A stretch of DNA of 64,000 nucleotides from Entrophospora sp. SA101. Lineage: Eukaryota > Glomeromycota > Glomeromycetes > Entrophosporales > Entrophosporaceae. The stretch lies in contig CAUDNR010001147.1 of assembly GCA_958430865.1 (NCBI GenBank), positions 24,424 through 88,423 on the forward strand, in the 5' to 3' direction. Of this stretch, positions 45,990-58,449 are shown in pieces. Each line of letters starts with the position of its first letter. Position 1 is the first letter of the stretch. The position numbers and the translations under genes are program-made. The notes under the pieces were generated by a model, which made no database searches, was not told where the DNA came from, and saw nothing but the letters and a program-made list of their open reading frames with translations.

Positions 45990-48946
45990 ATGGAATCCTC
46001 ATCTAATGAAAACACCACAACACCCAAAGAAGCCACAATCCCATCACCTCAAGCTTCTTCAAGTGCCGAGTTATCATCCAATTCATCAAATTCCACAGAA
46101 ACAAATTCTCAACCATCTAATAATAGGCTTCAGATAGATGACATCTATAATTTAAATGAATCACAAAAGGCTGCTTTAGAGAAAGCAAAGGCCTATATAA
46201 AAGAAATTCAAACTGTGGTATGAATAGATCTCTCATAAAATCTAATTGTTTTTCTTTCTAATCAATAATAAAATGATAAAGTTGATGTTAGCATTAGTAT
46301 TAGCATTATTAGCACAGTGATTTAATATTAGCATTAATGATATTAATAGTAAGAATTTTTGTGGAATTAATAATTATATTATTGAAAAGGCCTTCTTCAT
46401 ATTCACAGAATGCATCAGTTGTATATATCTACTTACTTATCATTAAATAATCATGATTTAAATTTATTTCTATAGCTATTACAAACAATTGAAAAAAGGA
46501 ACGACTCGTTATCACCGATTGATTCATATTATTTTTCAACTTCTGCCTCGGGATTAACATCTGGGATAATGGATCTTCGATCTATATCTGTATTATCACG
46601 CATTTATGTTGGATCAATTAATTTTGAGTTAACTGAACAACATGTACGTGTTGTATTTGGTCAATTTGGTACAATAAAAAGCATCAGCATGTCTTTAGAT
46701 CCACTTACAGGCAAACATAAAGGATTTTGTTTTATTGAATATGAAACTCCTGAGGGTGCATCATTGGCTCTTGAAACAATGAACGGTGCTGAATTGGGCG
46801 GAAGGTATTATTATTAGTATACTATACTAATTTTATATTTTATAAAATTTCTAATAAATAATTATTTCTTTCTTGATCATTTATAAACAATAATAACAGA
46901 CAGTTGAAAGTTGGTAGACCAAATAATTATACAGCTGCTACAGCTGCTGGTCAGGCTAATTGATTTTTTTTTTTTATTTGTTTTGTTTTATATTTGTTTT
47001 GATATTTTGAATATTGTGTTATACTAAATAAAGAATTATAGGATTTTTACCACCACCAAAGACTCGGATATATGTTTCGAATGTTAATGAATACATAAGC
47101 GAAAGAGATTTGATGAGTATTTTTGAGTCATTTGGCAAGATCACACAATGCGTTCTAATGGTAAATTATTTGTTTAAAGTTTTATCAAGGGAATTTATAT
47201 CCAAAAATTTTTATATTTTTGTTTTATTAAATATTAGCCTGATCTTATTACAAGAAAACATAAAGGATATGGGTAAGATTTATTATTTTATTTTTATTAT
47301 TACGATGATGAATTTTTGTTGTTGTTATTTAGGATTTCTATATTGGAACACTAAGATCTTATTTTAGTCATTATGAAGATTAAAATAAATTAAATTTATA
47401 AAGTCTATATAATCGAGGGGGTTTTTTTAATTATATATATAACTTCTATTAAATTTACACAGATAATCTTTGAAAATATGGAATATTTGTCAATAGTTGA
47501 TTATTCATTATTATAATTTTACAGATTTTTTTTTTTTGAATTATAACTCATTACTTTTGTTTATGCACTCTATGTACTCTATTTCCATATTTCAATACTA
47601 TATTATATCTTTTCTATTTTTCTATTCTATTCTATTTTTATTTACATAAATCACTTTATATATATACACTGGATACATCGAAAGATGGTGATTATAATAT
47701 TATTCAGAATTTCATTTGGATCTTAAACGTTCAACATTGACCATTCAGTATGTTCAATGAATTTTCACCTTGACGAAAAAACAACAAAAAATTTTTAAAT
47801 TTTAGAATATTATATATACACATACATAAATACACATACATAAACACACATACATAAATACATACACATACACATACACATACACATACATTTGTATATT
47901 TTTACCATTTAAACAACAAATTATTATTAACAAAATCATTACCAATTTCTATGCATATATAGATTCATTGAGTTTGAGGATGAAATTGCTACAAATACAT
48001 CGGTAACATCCATGAATAATTTTGAATTGGGAGGGTTGATGTTACGTGTAAGGAAAGCAGTAATTGGAGGGCCTCTTAGTGAAGGTATGAAGTCAATTGA
48101 GAAGTTACCGCCACCGCTGCTACCACCTCAACAAGCATCATCATTATCATTTTTTGGAGGGATGTCATCATCGTCGTCGTCGTCGTCTTTACTGTCCGCA
48201 GCAGGTTTTTTTTTTTAGTTAATAAAATTTAGTATAATAAATTTTGATTTAGATGTTAGACTTACATTATTATATATTACATTTATGTTTTATTGTAGCT
48301 GCAACTGTTAAAGCTCAAAATGTAGCAGCAAAAATAGCAGTAGATATTGTATCAAGAAGTCAAACGTCTGTGGAATCAGTTGCTCAAGAAGAAAATATGA
48401 GCATTACCTCCAGTCAACGTTATGCCATTATGCAAAAGTTGGCAAGACAAGATGTAAATGGATAATAATGTTAATGGTGATGATAATTACAATAATGATC
48501 AACACACAAATAATTTATTTCAATAATAATTTCTTTAGTCATCTCCTGTTTTGATAATTCGTAATGCGGTTGTCCCATCAGAAATTGATGAAGCTCTCGA
48601 AGATGAAATTCGTGATGAGTGCAACAATTATGGTAAGGTAGTTAAAGTAGTAGTCCATCTTAGTAAGGATGATAATGAATTTGAAAGCGAAGAGGAATCG
48701 GTGAAAATTTTTGTTCAATATGATGATGGAGCAAGTAAGCTTTTGTGTTTCTTTATTTTAACATCATTATATTGTCTTTCTCGTTTTCATATACATTAAT
48801 AATTAATAACAAAAATAAATTTGTCATATGTTGTAGCTGCAGAAAAAGCCAAACAAAAATTGGATAATAGATGGTTTGGTGGACGTAGGATAAGTGCATC
48901 GTCATATGATTTTAAAAGATTTCAATTAGGCGATTATTCAAATTAG
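45990..48946 (+). CDS. PUF60: PUF60-like splicing factor (RRM-RRM-UHM)
   Basis: A gene of about nine exons. The N-terminus is Ser/Thr/Asn-rich, then a helix (LNESQKAALEKAKAYIKEIQ). RRM1 is SRIYVGSINFELTEQHVRVV and KHKGFCFIEYETPEGA. RRM2 is TRIYVSNVNEYISERDLMSI, with the short exon PDLITRKHKGYG near 47237-47272 and then FIEFEDEIA. After a Pro/Ser linker and NVAAKIAVDIVSRSQ comes the C-terminal UHM (VLIIRNAVVPSEIDEALEDE) with the ligand-binding RWF loop in LDNRWFGGRRISAS. This order is that of PUF60/Half-pint, which helps U2AF at 3' splice sites. One intron (about 47273-47961, nearly 690 bp) is far longer than its neighbours and contains an ACATACA-type microsatellite. Confidence 0.92.
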
Positions 48947-49688
48947 AGAAAACATAAAACATTAATTAATTAATTGACCAGTCGTGTTATATATTGATCA
49001 GAGGAAGAAAATAAAAAAATGTGTGCTTTTTTCGTTCATTAAATTTGTGTTATTTATTATATATATATATACTAATCCCGACCCTATAGAAGCCTGAAAG
49101 TTCCGTGGATACGCCGATTATTCTTAATTTGTAAAAGGTTTACAGAAATGGTTCTTTTAAGAATCATATGCAAAATGAATTTGTTTCTTCCTTACTTGAT
49201 TTGTATCAGAAACGATGTAAACAAAGAAGACTACAATTAGAAATGAATGCGCACGTAATTTTTGGAGAAATTTGATATAACAAAAATTGGAAAATCTTTA
49301 TGAACTTATTCCATAATAACAATAATGATGATGATGGTAGTAAAATTTTACATTTACAATAATATTACAAGGCCGCATAGTAATCCCAACTTTAAATTCT
49401 TTACAAAGAGTTTCTACTTTTTTAAAGAAAATTACTTTCTCAACCTATCTTTAATTTGTACTTGTAGTTTGTAAAATATTAATAAAATTTACATTAACAT
49501 AATAAATAAACATCCAATAATTAAAAAGATTGTACAATTTAACAATCACATAAATTATTATTCGATTCTAATTATTTTATTTTCAATTTTAAATTTTTAT
49601 TTATTTATTTCAATTCTTTGAATAATTTGAATATCATTAGGGTCAATATCTTCAGGGTTTAATACTAATCCGTTTTTGACCTAATAAC
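48947..49688. other. Convergent spacer with out-of-frame repeat remnant
   Basis: Mostly A/T-rich. The last part, about 49600-49680 on the minus strand, encodes in another frame NPEDIDPNDIQIIQRIEI and a stop. This resembles the tandem repeat of the adjacent membrane-protein gene and suggests that the gene once ended further downstream. Confidence 0.5.
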
Positions 49689-52600
49689 TTATGGTATATT
49701 AATAACATTGCCATTTTCATCCTCAACAATTGTTATACTTCTTCTAATATCATCAGGATTAACATCATCAAGATTTATCACATTGCCATCCTCATCTTTA
49801 ACAATTATACTACTACGACTTGACCTATTGGTTCCTGGTACATTAATAATATTGCCATTTTCATCTTTAACAATTGCTATACTTCTTCTAATATCATCAG
49901 GATTAATATCATCAAGATTTATCACATTTCCATCCTCATCTTTAATAATTATACTACTACGACTTGAGCTATTGGTTTCTGGTACATTAATAACATTGCC
50001 ATTTTCATCTTCAACAATTGATATACCTCTTCTAATATCATCAGGATTAATATCATCAAGATTTATCACATTGCCATCTTCATCTTTAACAATTATACTA
50101 CTACGACTTGACTTATTGGCTTCTGGTACATTAATAATATTGCCATTTTCATCCGCAACAATTGATATACTTCTTGTAACATCATCAGGATTTATCAAGT
50201 TGTCATCCTCATCTTTAGTAAATATACTACTACGACCTGACCTGCTGGTTTCTGGTACATCAATAGTACTGGCATTTTCATCTTCAAACACTGTACTTTT
50301 TCTAAGCTCATCAGGACTAATCATACTACTACGACTTGACTTAGTGACATCAATAACGTTGCCATCTCCGTCTTGAACAATATTTACAAGTGTTTGAAGT
50401 AATTCAATTTCAGAAGGATTAGCTCCTGGCGAATTATTATTAGAACTATCACTTTGATTTGGATTTATTTCTGGCACATCAACGCTGCCATTTTTATCTT
50501 GAAGAACTTCAATCTTGTCGTCATCTTCATCGTTTTTGATATTACTTGGGTCATTTGTACTCTTTTTACCTTTTCTAGAAAATTTTCTAATTATTTTATC
50601 TGCTAGTTTTTCTTTTTCAGGTCCTGATGGCGAATCTTCAAATTGATCTTTATCTATCGGTAACTTGTCAGTAAGAATAGGATTTCCATCCTGTTCGTCC
50701 AAAGTTTGATCATGCTTTCCATTTTTCGAATTTGAAGGTTGTAGGTTTGACATATTAACCTTTTGACCAACTGAATTCTCACGTTTGATTTTGTTTTTAA
50801 TTTTTATCAAAAATTTTCCAGCATTTGAAGTATTCTCCCCATCTTTTTTAGTTGGCAATGGTGAAGAAATTCCAGCATTTGAAGTATCATCATCATCTTT
50901 TTTAGTTGATTGTAAAGAAGTTTCAGCGTTTGAAATATTGTCTTTTTCGTCTTTTTCATCTCTTTCATCTTTTTTAGTTGACGTTGAATAATTATCAGAA
51001 TTTGAAGTGTTCTCTTCATCATTTTTAATTGAGAAATTTGTTGATCTTAGTAATATTAAACCCAAAAATTTCATTAAATTATCGACATCATTATCTAAAG
51101 TTGATGGCATAAGTGGTACACCTTTTGGTGCAAATTTTTTAGATAGTTTTGCTTTGGATTTGCGGGAACAACATGTCCTTTGACATATACCCCAAGGCAT
51201 TACTGCAGACCAACCTGTATAAACATATTGTGTAAATATTAAATTTTTGAAAGCAAAAAAAAAAAAAATTCATCATTTACAATATTTATGTATAAAACAA
51301 TACCGAATAGACAAACATAAATTCCAGCTAATACTATATAAAATAATGATAATAATGCAATTGAATCCAGTATCTTGTAGAAATAACAATAAAATAAATT
51401 GTTGATTATTTTGAAATGGAATGAGAGAATATACACACATAATAATATATTTACTTACATTATAAGTTCTGTATCAAAAAAGAAGAAAAAAATCAGTGTT
51501 TATGTTGTAAAAAAATTTCAAATTTAAAATTTTATATTAAATATCAAAAATAATCACCTAAGATCTCTTTCTATTATTTCAATCCAATTAAAAGTACCAA
51601 CAAACAAAGTACCATAATTTTTAGGTGTAAATTGATCTGCTATACTGGGTATTTTTGCAGATTCTAATTTGTTTTTTTTATTTAAAATCAAATTCAATAA
51701 AAAAAATTTTTTTATCATCATTAAATCAATCAATCAAACATTATTGTCACCACTAACCAACTCTAGAATTAATATAAGTTTGAAGGAAATAAAATGGAGG
51801 TATGCCCAACACTTCCCAAAATGACGGTATAATAAATTCTCTTGTCTTCCTATCAATATACATTCTATTAATCTTTATAAATTAACAAATAAAATCGAAC
51901 TAATTAATAAATCGATTAAAATAATATATATAATGTATGTAATATTTGAATTAATAATACCTGATGATGGGCTAACATATGAAAGTTAAGACTATCAAGT
52001 CTATCAATAAAACAAGGATCAATTTTACTTATAAGATTATTTACTGCTTCAGGTAATCTGTGTGGATTAAATTCTATATTTAAATAAATTTCAAATTAAT
52101 GAGATAATGGTAATAGTAAATATTAACAATTACAAAGCTAAAAAAAATTACCTTGATCATAAGCTTTAACTATAATACCATTATCATATTTTGGATCATA
52201 AGGAACATCATCAGTGATATTGATTAAAAATTGAATGCCATAACGTTTATCAGGCAAACTAAAACTTAATCTTTCAGTTAAAGGTGCATCCAGAAGTTCA
52301 GTTGGGACTTGAAATTTTCCTGTGCATCGACCCTTTGATAAATCATTAGGATCAGGTTCATTACATACTGTTGGCACTATATAATTTGAACACGAATCCT
52401 TGTCTGTTTGAGATATTGCTCTGCCATCTAATAATAAAATAATTCAAATTATTTAAGATTATTTCGATTACAAAAAAAAAAAAAAATTCCCTAAAGTAAT
52501 AATATAAATCATCGATATCGTTAATTGATTAATAATTACCAAGGTATTGAAGTTGACAATCCATTGAAAAACTAAAATTCGCATTTATTACTAAATCTAA

Positions 52601-52896
52601 ACGATCCAAATAATAATTATTAATCTCGAATAAGGAATTAAAACATTAATCAAGGAATGTATAAATATATGCGTATATATACGATAAATACCTGGTATTG
52701 GTATATATGGTTTAGGTATTATCACGCTTGTAGTGATTCTTCCATCGGAGGCAACAGAATATACCATAAAAGCAAAAAATACCATTAATATTATCATGGA
52801 AATTATTAAACATGAAAACCTCATGCAAACTAAAGCAAGAGGTTCAGTCCCTTTCCTTTCATTTATTCTTTTTGGTTCATAAAACAATTTTGTCAT
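49689..52896 (-). CDS. Unrecognised two-pass membrane protein with tandem-repeat tail
   Basis: I do not recognise the family. Exon 1 (52896-52692) encodes a short basic cytosolic start (MTKLFYEPKR) and a membrane span (FSCLIISMIILMVFFAFMVY). Middle exons encode a Cys-containing, probably non-cytosolic domain: ANFSFSMDCQLQYL, SCSNYIVPTVCNEPDPND, RCTGKFQVP, RYGIQFLINITDDVPYDP and SFWEVLGIPPFYFLQTYINS. A second span (IALLSLFYIVLAGIYVCLFG, about 51360-51300) precedes a Cys-rich juxtamembrane stretch (CQRTCCSRKSKAK). The last exon (about 51200-49689) is a long acidic, Ser/Asn/Asp-rich cytosolic tail. It contains SSTKKDD-type repeats and then 48-residue repeats with DEDGNVINLDDINPDDIRR. The architecture is receptor- or anchor-like; the function is unknown. 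Confidence 0.7.
49692..50350 (-). repeat. 144-bp coding tandem repeat
   Basis: Within the last exon of the membrane-protein gene, near-identical units recur every 144 bp (landmark atcatcaagatttatcacat at about 49763, 49907 and 50051). More diverged copies lie towards 50350. Each unit encodes 48 residues with two alternating half-motifs, SSIIVKDEDGNVINLDD and RSIAIVKDENGNIINVP. The period is a multiple of three, so copy-number change would keep frame. Confidence 0.9.
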
Positions 52897-55099
52897 TTTG
52901 AAATTTTTCTCTCTTATTTAATAAAAACACATTAAATTAAAATTAAATATTAAATATATATATATAATAAATAAATATTGGTATAATCAAAACTAACAAA
53001 AAGGTAATTATTTATTAATCTATTAACGAATTTATTAAAAAGTAAAAAAAAATTGCGAAATTTTGTTCACAAAAAATTCTAACTTCGGATATTTATTTAC
53101 AATCAACTTGGTTCCAAATTCTGAATTTTGTTGTGATAACAATGATGCAGTGCATTTATTTATTATTAAAAAAATAACGCGGTAAATATATTTCCGACGA
53201 AAAAATTTTTGTGGCTGCGCGCGCACAATCAGAGTTTAAGGTTTTAAATATTGTTCTGAACATTATTACGGTTAACACGCCTTATTTTTTTATTGGGACG
53301 ATAATAAAATAGTTGGTGGTTAAGAAACACTACTGGTGTATACTGCAGGCAGATTTTCATCTTTTCCATTTATAGATAGAAAGAATAAAAGATTACTTGC
53401 ATATTTTAATTTGCGTATGTGATGCCCATGATAACTCGATTAATTTCACACCCATTAAAAAAAATTCCTTTGCTGCAAAGTTAAACCGGCCTTTTGAAAT
53501 CGCTTTACAAGCATTAAAGAGAGAGAGAATGATATTTTCTTATATATATAAAGAATACACTTCTCTTATTACATGTGTATTTTTTTGCGCCTTTGTTCAT
53601 TATGGTAACAAAAAGGCCCATTATTAGTATTTTTCTCGGGATAATATATTTTTTCAGCGTTATTATTATTATATGTATAAACAATAAACAGTGTGGAACA
53701 TTTGTATAATGCATAAATATCTATATTTGGAAACCCCTATTCAAAATTACTAACTTGATGAAATTTATTATCATTATCATCTAATTGACTTAATTGTCGA
53801 ACCTGCATTTAATATAATATCATATACAAAAGGGGGAAGGACAATTAGTGTAATTTGCTAAACCAAATAAAATTATTAACTCGCAATTCGCCAGAAAACA
53901 AAAAAATAAATAAATACATATTGCAGATCGGGGCAAAATTTCCTTATGCCCATTAACACAAAATATTATAATGCAATATCCCATATATGTATAATAAAAA
54001 ACATTATGTATCATTATAATTTTCAAGAAAGTATGTATCGATAGTCAAGCACAACTTTAAAATCAAGGTCGGGATTATGGGTAGAAAAATACAATATTTG
54101 ATAAAATTAATTCGTGTTTCGCCAATCATGTAGAAATCTATTAGTGATCTACAGAGAGAAAGAAGTTAATGGGAATCTCAACGCATATAAAAAACAGTAA
54201 TTTTTATTTCAAAAATTATATTTATTCTAGCATATATTATGGATATTATTTATAACAAATAATAAGTGCTTTAATAAAAAAATGGACTTTGATAATAATC
54301 AAAAGAATAAAAAGACAATGGCTGACATATTTATATTAAATATAAAAAAACCATCCTTTAGGTAGAAAATTTATTGTTTAAAAGGGATTTCATAATAAAA
54401 ACCCATATTCTATATGTTTAGTACAAATAGAAACAAAAAAAAAAATTCTCTATGTTTTTTAATATTCAATTTTACATGTAAAATCCTTGGAATCTGGCGA
54501 TGCCCAATATAAAAGTTAGAAAAAACAAAAAGTTAAAATATAATTTTTTTATATTTTTGAAACCTCTGAAATTTATTCTACCAAATAAAATTTTTTTTTT
54601 GGTGAGCTTGGATGCAGTGTAATGTGTGTCAATTGTACAAATTGTTGTCAATTTTACTACGTATGTTGACTATCCCTGCGATTTTATAACAGACGATGAG
54701 TTAATTATTTCACTTAGGGAAAAGCAATAAAAGCCATTTATTTTATTTGGGGGTTCTCTAGCAAAAGGTAGCTTAAGTACCCCTGACCAAAATTGAGTTT
54801 TTTGCATAATATGTATTTACATTATAAGGATCATAATGTAACTGGTGAAAAAATCAGGTCATATTTAATTAATAATAATAAAAAAAAAACGAGTGATTGG
54901 ACAACAAAGAATTTTTTAAATTAATTTGCAAAATAGTTTTGAGTTGATCTAACGAATACGAATATTAATACATCTCAACAATCAGATCCTCAATGCAAAG
55001 TTGATAAAATGACAATGACAACTGAAATGCGCCAGAGGTTTCTTTCACAAATGTATCTGGAGATAACAAAAGGTGGGAATTCTTCGAAACTAATAATGA
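52897..55099. other. Gene-poor spacer
   Basis: I see no gene. The first 200 bp are the promoter of the membrane-protein gene. A short GC-rich word, tgcgcgcgca, lies at 53216-53225. The rest is A/T-rich with only short frames. Confidence 0.45.
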
Positions 55100-55390
55100 T
55101 TAAAGTAAATTTTCAACTGGAGGTTGTTTAAAGTAGTAGTTGACAAAACGACGACGACAACAACAAATGAAGCCAATAATGATGATTATGATATTAGTCG
55201 CAATGATAATACTAACCATGATGATAGTAAGGAACAATAACGGAAACTGAGGAAGATGCTCATAAACTTTTGCTTCCAAAGCAGATTGATCAATTAAGTT
55301 ATTCAAGATTTGGAACTTGGATGTCTGTTTTCCAGAAACCTGCAAAAGAAGTCCTTCAAGAAGCAGCTGAAAATTATATGGTTTGAACAG
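54940..55390 (+). pseudogene. Coding-like relic of unknown family
   Basis: On the plus strand, short coding-like pieces occur in order: PEVSFTNVSGDNKRWEFFET (about 55032-55091) and, after a (GAT)-rich stretch, LLLPKQIDQLSYSRFGTW, followed by FQKPAKEVLQEAAENYMV up to a stop at about 55387. No domain is recognised and the frames are broken. Confidence 0.35.
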
Positions 55391-55467
55391 TGATGCGTTA
55401 TTCACAGTAACTTTGTTTTTTTTTCGCACATAGTGCACGTGGTGAATACACATTGTGTGTATAGTGC

Positions 55468-55645
55468 ATATGCATACATCAAGAAATTTTTTCTGATGTA
55501 AGTTTACGGTGGCCCCATAATCTTATGCAATTATTAGATTGAGTGTAAATATTACATGATTTTTAATGCAATATTACAACTTTACATATTAAAATTTATG
55601 GACACAATATTATGGCGGGGAAAATTTCCTGATGTAGTATGTGTA
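55468..55645. repeat. Short inverted-repeat element (possible MITE)
   Basis: The left arm, gcatacatcaagaaattttt, pairs imperfectly with the right arm aaaatttcctgatgtagtat. The interior has ccataat and attatgg words in matching inverted positions. It is non-coding, about 180 bp long, and without a clear target duplication. Confidence 0.5.
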
Positions 55646-57562
55646 TAGAGCGCACACGTAAAAATTATGGGGTAATTATACGCGAACTATACACATCAAT
55701 ATTTGAATGTTCAAAATCAGCAGCAAGCAATTCATGCAAACCGAAAAATGGGACATTCTTTCTTCTTCTCTATAATCTTTCAATTTTTTAATAGTGAAAC
55801 CAAAGAAATGAATTTTAGCGCAAATTTATTATAAATAAGAACACTTTTTTGACCAAGTAAAAGGACCTAATTATCCAATAATAAATATTTTAATTTTGTA
55901 ATTCAGAGAACAGTAGGTAGGTTTAATTGTCCTTTGATTATCAGAGTGGTATATATAGAACTATTAGTTTTTGATTATTCGCTTTGGATAAAAAGCAAAG
56001 GTTTAGTTTTTGTTCAAGTGTTAGAGTGTGAACGTAAAAGTGTTTGGCAAAGTATAAGGTATTATCAGTTGACAAACTATAAAGTGCTAACAGTTATTGA
56101 CCAATTCATTATCATCTATTACTGTCTTGCGTTAAAGTATGTACGGCTGTTAGATAAGCAGTGTTACAAAGAGATCAAACTAACAGAGCTTTTAATTGGA
56201 TAAAGAAAAGTAATAGTAAATAAAAAAGGAGCTTTAAAAAAGCATTTTCTGCTCATAAAAGGACTACATTTATTTATTTTTTGTTAATTGTACCGTAAAG
56301 CGTGCTTACAGATTCGCCGAAGCCTTTTAGGTACAAGAAAGTGACATTAAACAGGAGGATTGTTAAATAATTTTGTAAATAACTTAATTGATGAGTATTG
56401 TATCAATCTGGCTGAAGAACTGTAATTAATTAAGTCTACACTCATCAAAAATCATCGGATAAATAAAGTCGTCAAACTACTCGTTAAAAATACTCAAAGG
56501 CTAATACAAAACATGATCTTTCATCTCCCAAAAATACATTTTATTATTAATTTTTATTGCTTGTTTAAAAGCTAGTTTTTAAGTAATTGTCAAACAACTA
56601 AAATCACAATTCTTGTCATGCAGCAAAAAAATCAATCTGCTGGAAACTTTATCACTAATAAAAGAAATTTCATAATATGGAAGGAATTGTAAATAAAATC
56701 AATTTGTTTTTTAAAAAATTTATTATGTAATTTTTGGAATTAATAAAAATTTGTATATTTACAAATTTTGTAATAAAAAATCTGAAAATGTTGAATTAAG
56801 TCATGACTATATCTAATTACAGTAACATTAATGCTATAATGGTTTACGGACGAAATCCAGTCGCGACTATTACTTGTCAGCTAGCAACACTGTAGCCCAA
56901 AAGTTAATCCAAACTCGGCTATAAACATAAAATAATCGGTATTAACCAAAAGCTACCTGGAAATATATATTATAATTAGGTACGGTTAAGTGCCATAAAA
57001 AAATCAATTAGTAATGTTATTCAAAACCCACACCAAGACCAAACCCAAACCAAAACCCATCCACAGCATACCAAACTCGTACCCGATGAGGATATGATAC
57101 AAACTGTCCAAACCCATACTGTACTCCAGGTATGGGTCAGGTAAAAATTACGGGACCTGGCTCATTGCAGGACTCTACTGTTGGAGAAAGATGCTATAAT
57201 TGAGTTTGTGCAGTTTTCTTTTCAATATCCTCTTTATAGAATTATGATCCTTTTGATTTTATTTTCAATATCTCTATGATTAACTTTCAAGCCAGGTAAT
57301 GTTCCAAGAGACAAAGTCATATTGTGAGGTCGCATCCATGATAATTGCATGAATTTTAATTTTCACTTTAATTCTATGCTTCACTAACCATTTTCCTTTC
57401 AAATTCCAAATATCGCCATCACTTCAATTCTATACAATTGCTATACGGTATCAATTCTTTGCTATAGCGGTACGTTGTTATCCTTGTTGATGAAATTTAA
57501 TTGCGAGAAAAAATGATTATTTTATTCTTTTGGTTTAACGATATTGATAGTTTTACTATATA
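55646..57562. other. Gene-poor spacer
   Basis: No gene is supported. The open frame at 55934-56203 has no recognisable motif. The block 57020-57180 is richer in C, with repeated aaaccca and atgggtc words and a ggacctgg end. It may be an eroded MITE end. Confidence 0.4.
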
Positions 57563-57898
57563 CAGTGTGTGTTTCAAAAAAAATGGTGGTTTGTAAAATA
57601 TTGTTTTTAATGAAAAGGTAGCCAAAATTATGTAGATTATAACATAGAAAAGTTTTGAAGTATATTGTTATGTAGGTTTTAGAGCAATTATTAAAGAAAT
57701 TTACACATTTGAATGGTTTTTCAAATAATCAAATTCCTTTTATTTTCAATTGATAAAATTCTAGAAAATCTGGAAGTGTGAAACTTTATATACATAATCT
57801 CCAGAACTTTTGTTACAGACTGGTACGATTTTTTATATAATTATTATGTATATGCTTGTGTCAGAGCTATCATTAAAAAAACACACTGTATATATTTA
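57563..57898. mobile_element. Tc1/mariner-type MITE, 336 bp, TA flanks
   Basis: The ends cagtgtgtgttt and aaaaacacactg are inverted over 12 bp with one mismatch. Both are flanked by TA (57561-57562 and 57899-57900). The interior is non-coding. CAGT ends next to TA are typical of Tc1/mariner-class non-autonomous elements, although the sequence differs from that of the element at 19543. Confidence 0.75.
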
Positions 57899-58449
57899 TA
57901 TATATATACTCACATCCATGTGATTTGCTGCACAAAGATAAATTACATAACTTTATTAGTGATGTTTATTAGGACCATATATATCTCCTAATAAGGAAAG
58001 AACCAGAATGAGAAAAATTTTGAACAGTAATAATTTCGGTGTCACTATTACTATTACCAATATTCAGCATTAAACATTTACACAAGCCGTAAGACTCAAT
58101 TTATATCTAGGCGTGATTTTTATCTTTAAATCCCTGTCCTACTTTCTAGTTAAAGAAATCTTGACATCTTTCTTTTCTGTCAAGAAATTCCTTGCAAAAG
58201 TTGTAATATATGGATTGCGTAATAATAGATTAAGTTCGATCACAAATAATAAGCCTGATGGTAATAATATAAACAACATTAAATATTATAAATTATAAAT
58301 AACCAGTTGATCAGTTAAATCAATTGATTGGTAAAATTTAATTTCGTTACGGTAGACAGTTTTAATGTTAGTATATATTATGGGTCAAATTATGTTCTTT
58401 TTTCTAATGTTATTGCTAGTGATTTTAATCATGTTATGAATATAAACAT
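57899..58449. other. Spacer between two elements
   Basis: A/T-rich, no gene. Two short frames at 58113-58298 and 58328-58519 lack recognisable features. Confidence 0.4.

Noticed and set aside
49708..50376. A 222-residue plus-strand open frame rich in Ser, Ile and Leu
   Set aside because: It is the mirror of the tandem-repeat coding exon on the minus strand. The minus strand continues a gene with membrane spans and normal exons.
55100..55453. 117-residue minus-strand frame with a hydrophobic segment
   Set aside because: The plus strand in the same place reads like broken protein sequence, and the hydrophobic part comes from a GAT-type repeat. No start context or motif is present.
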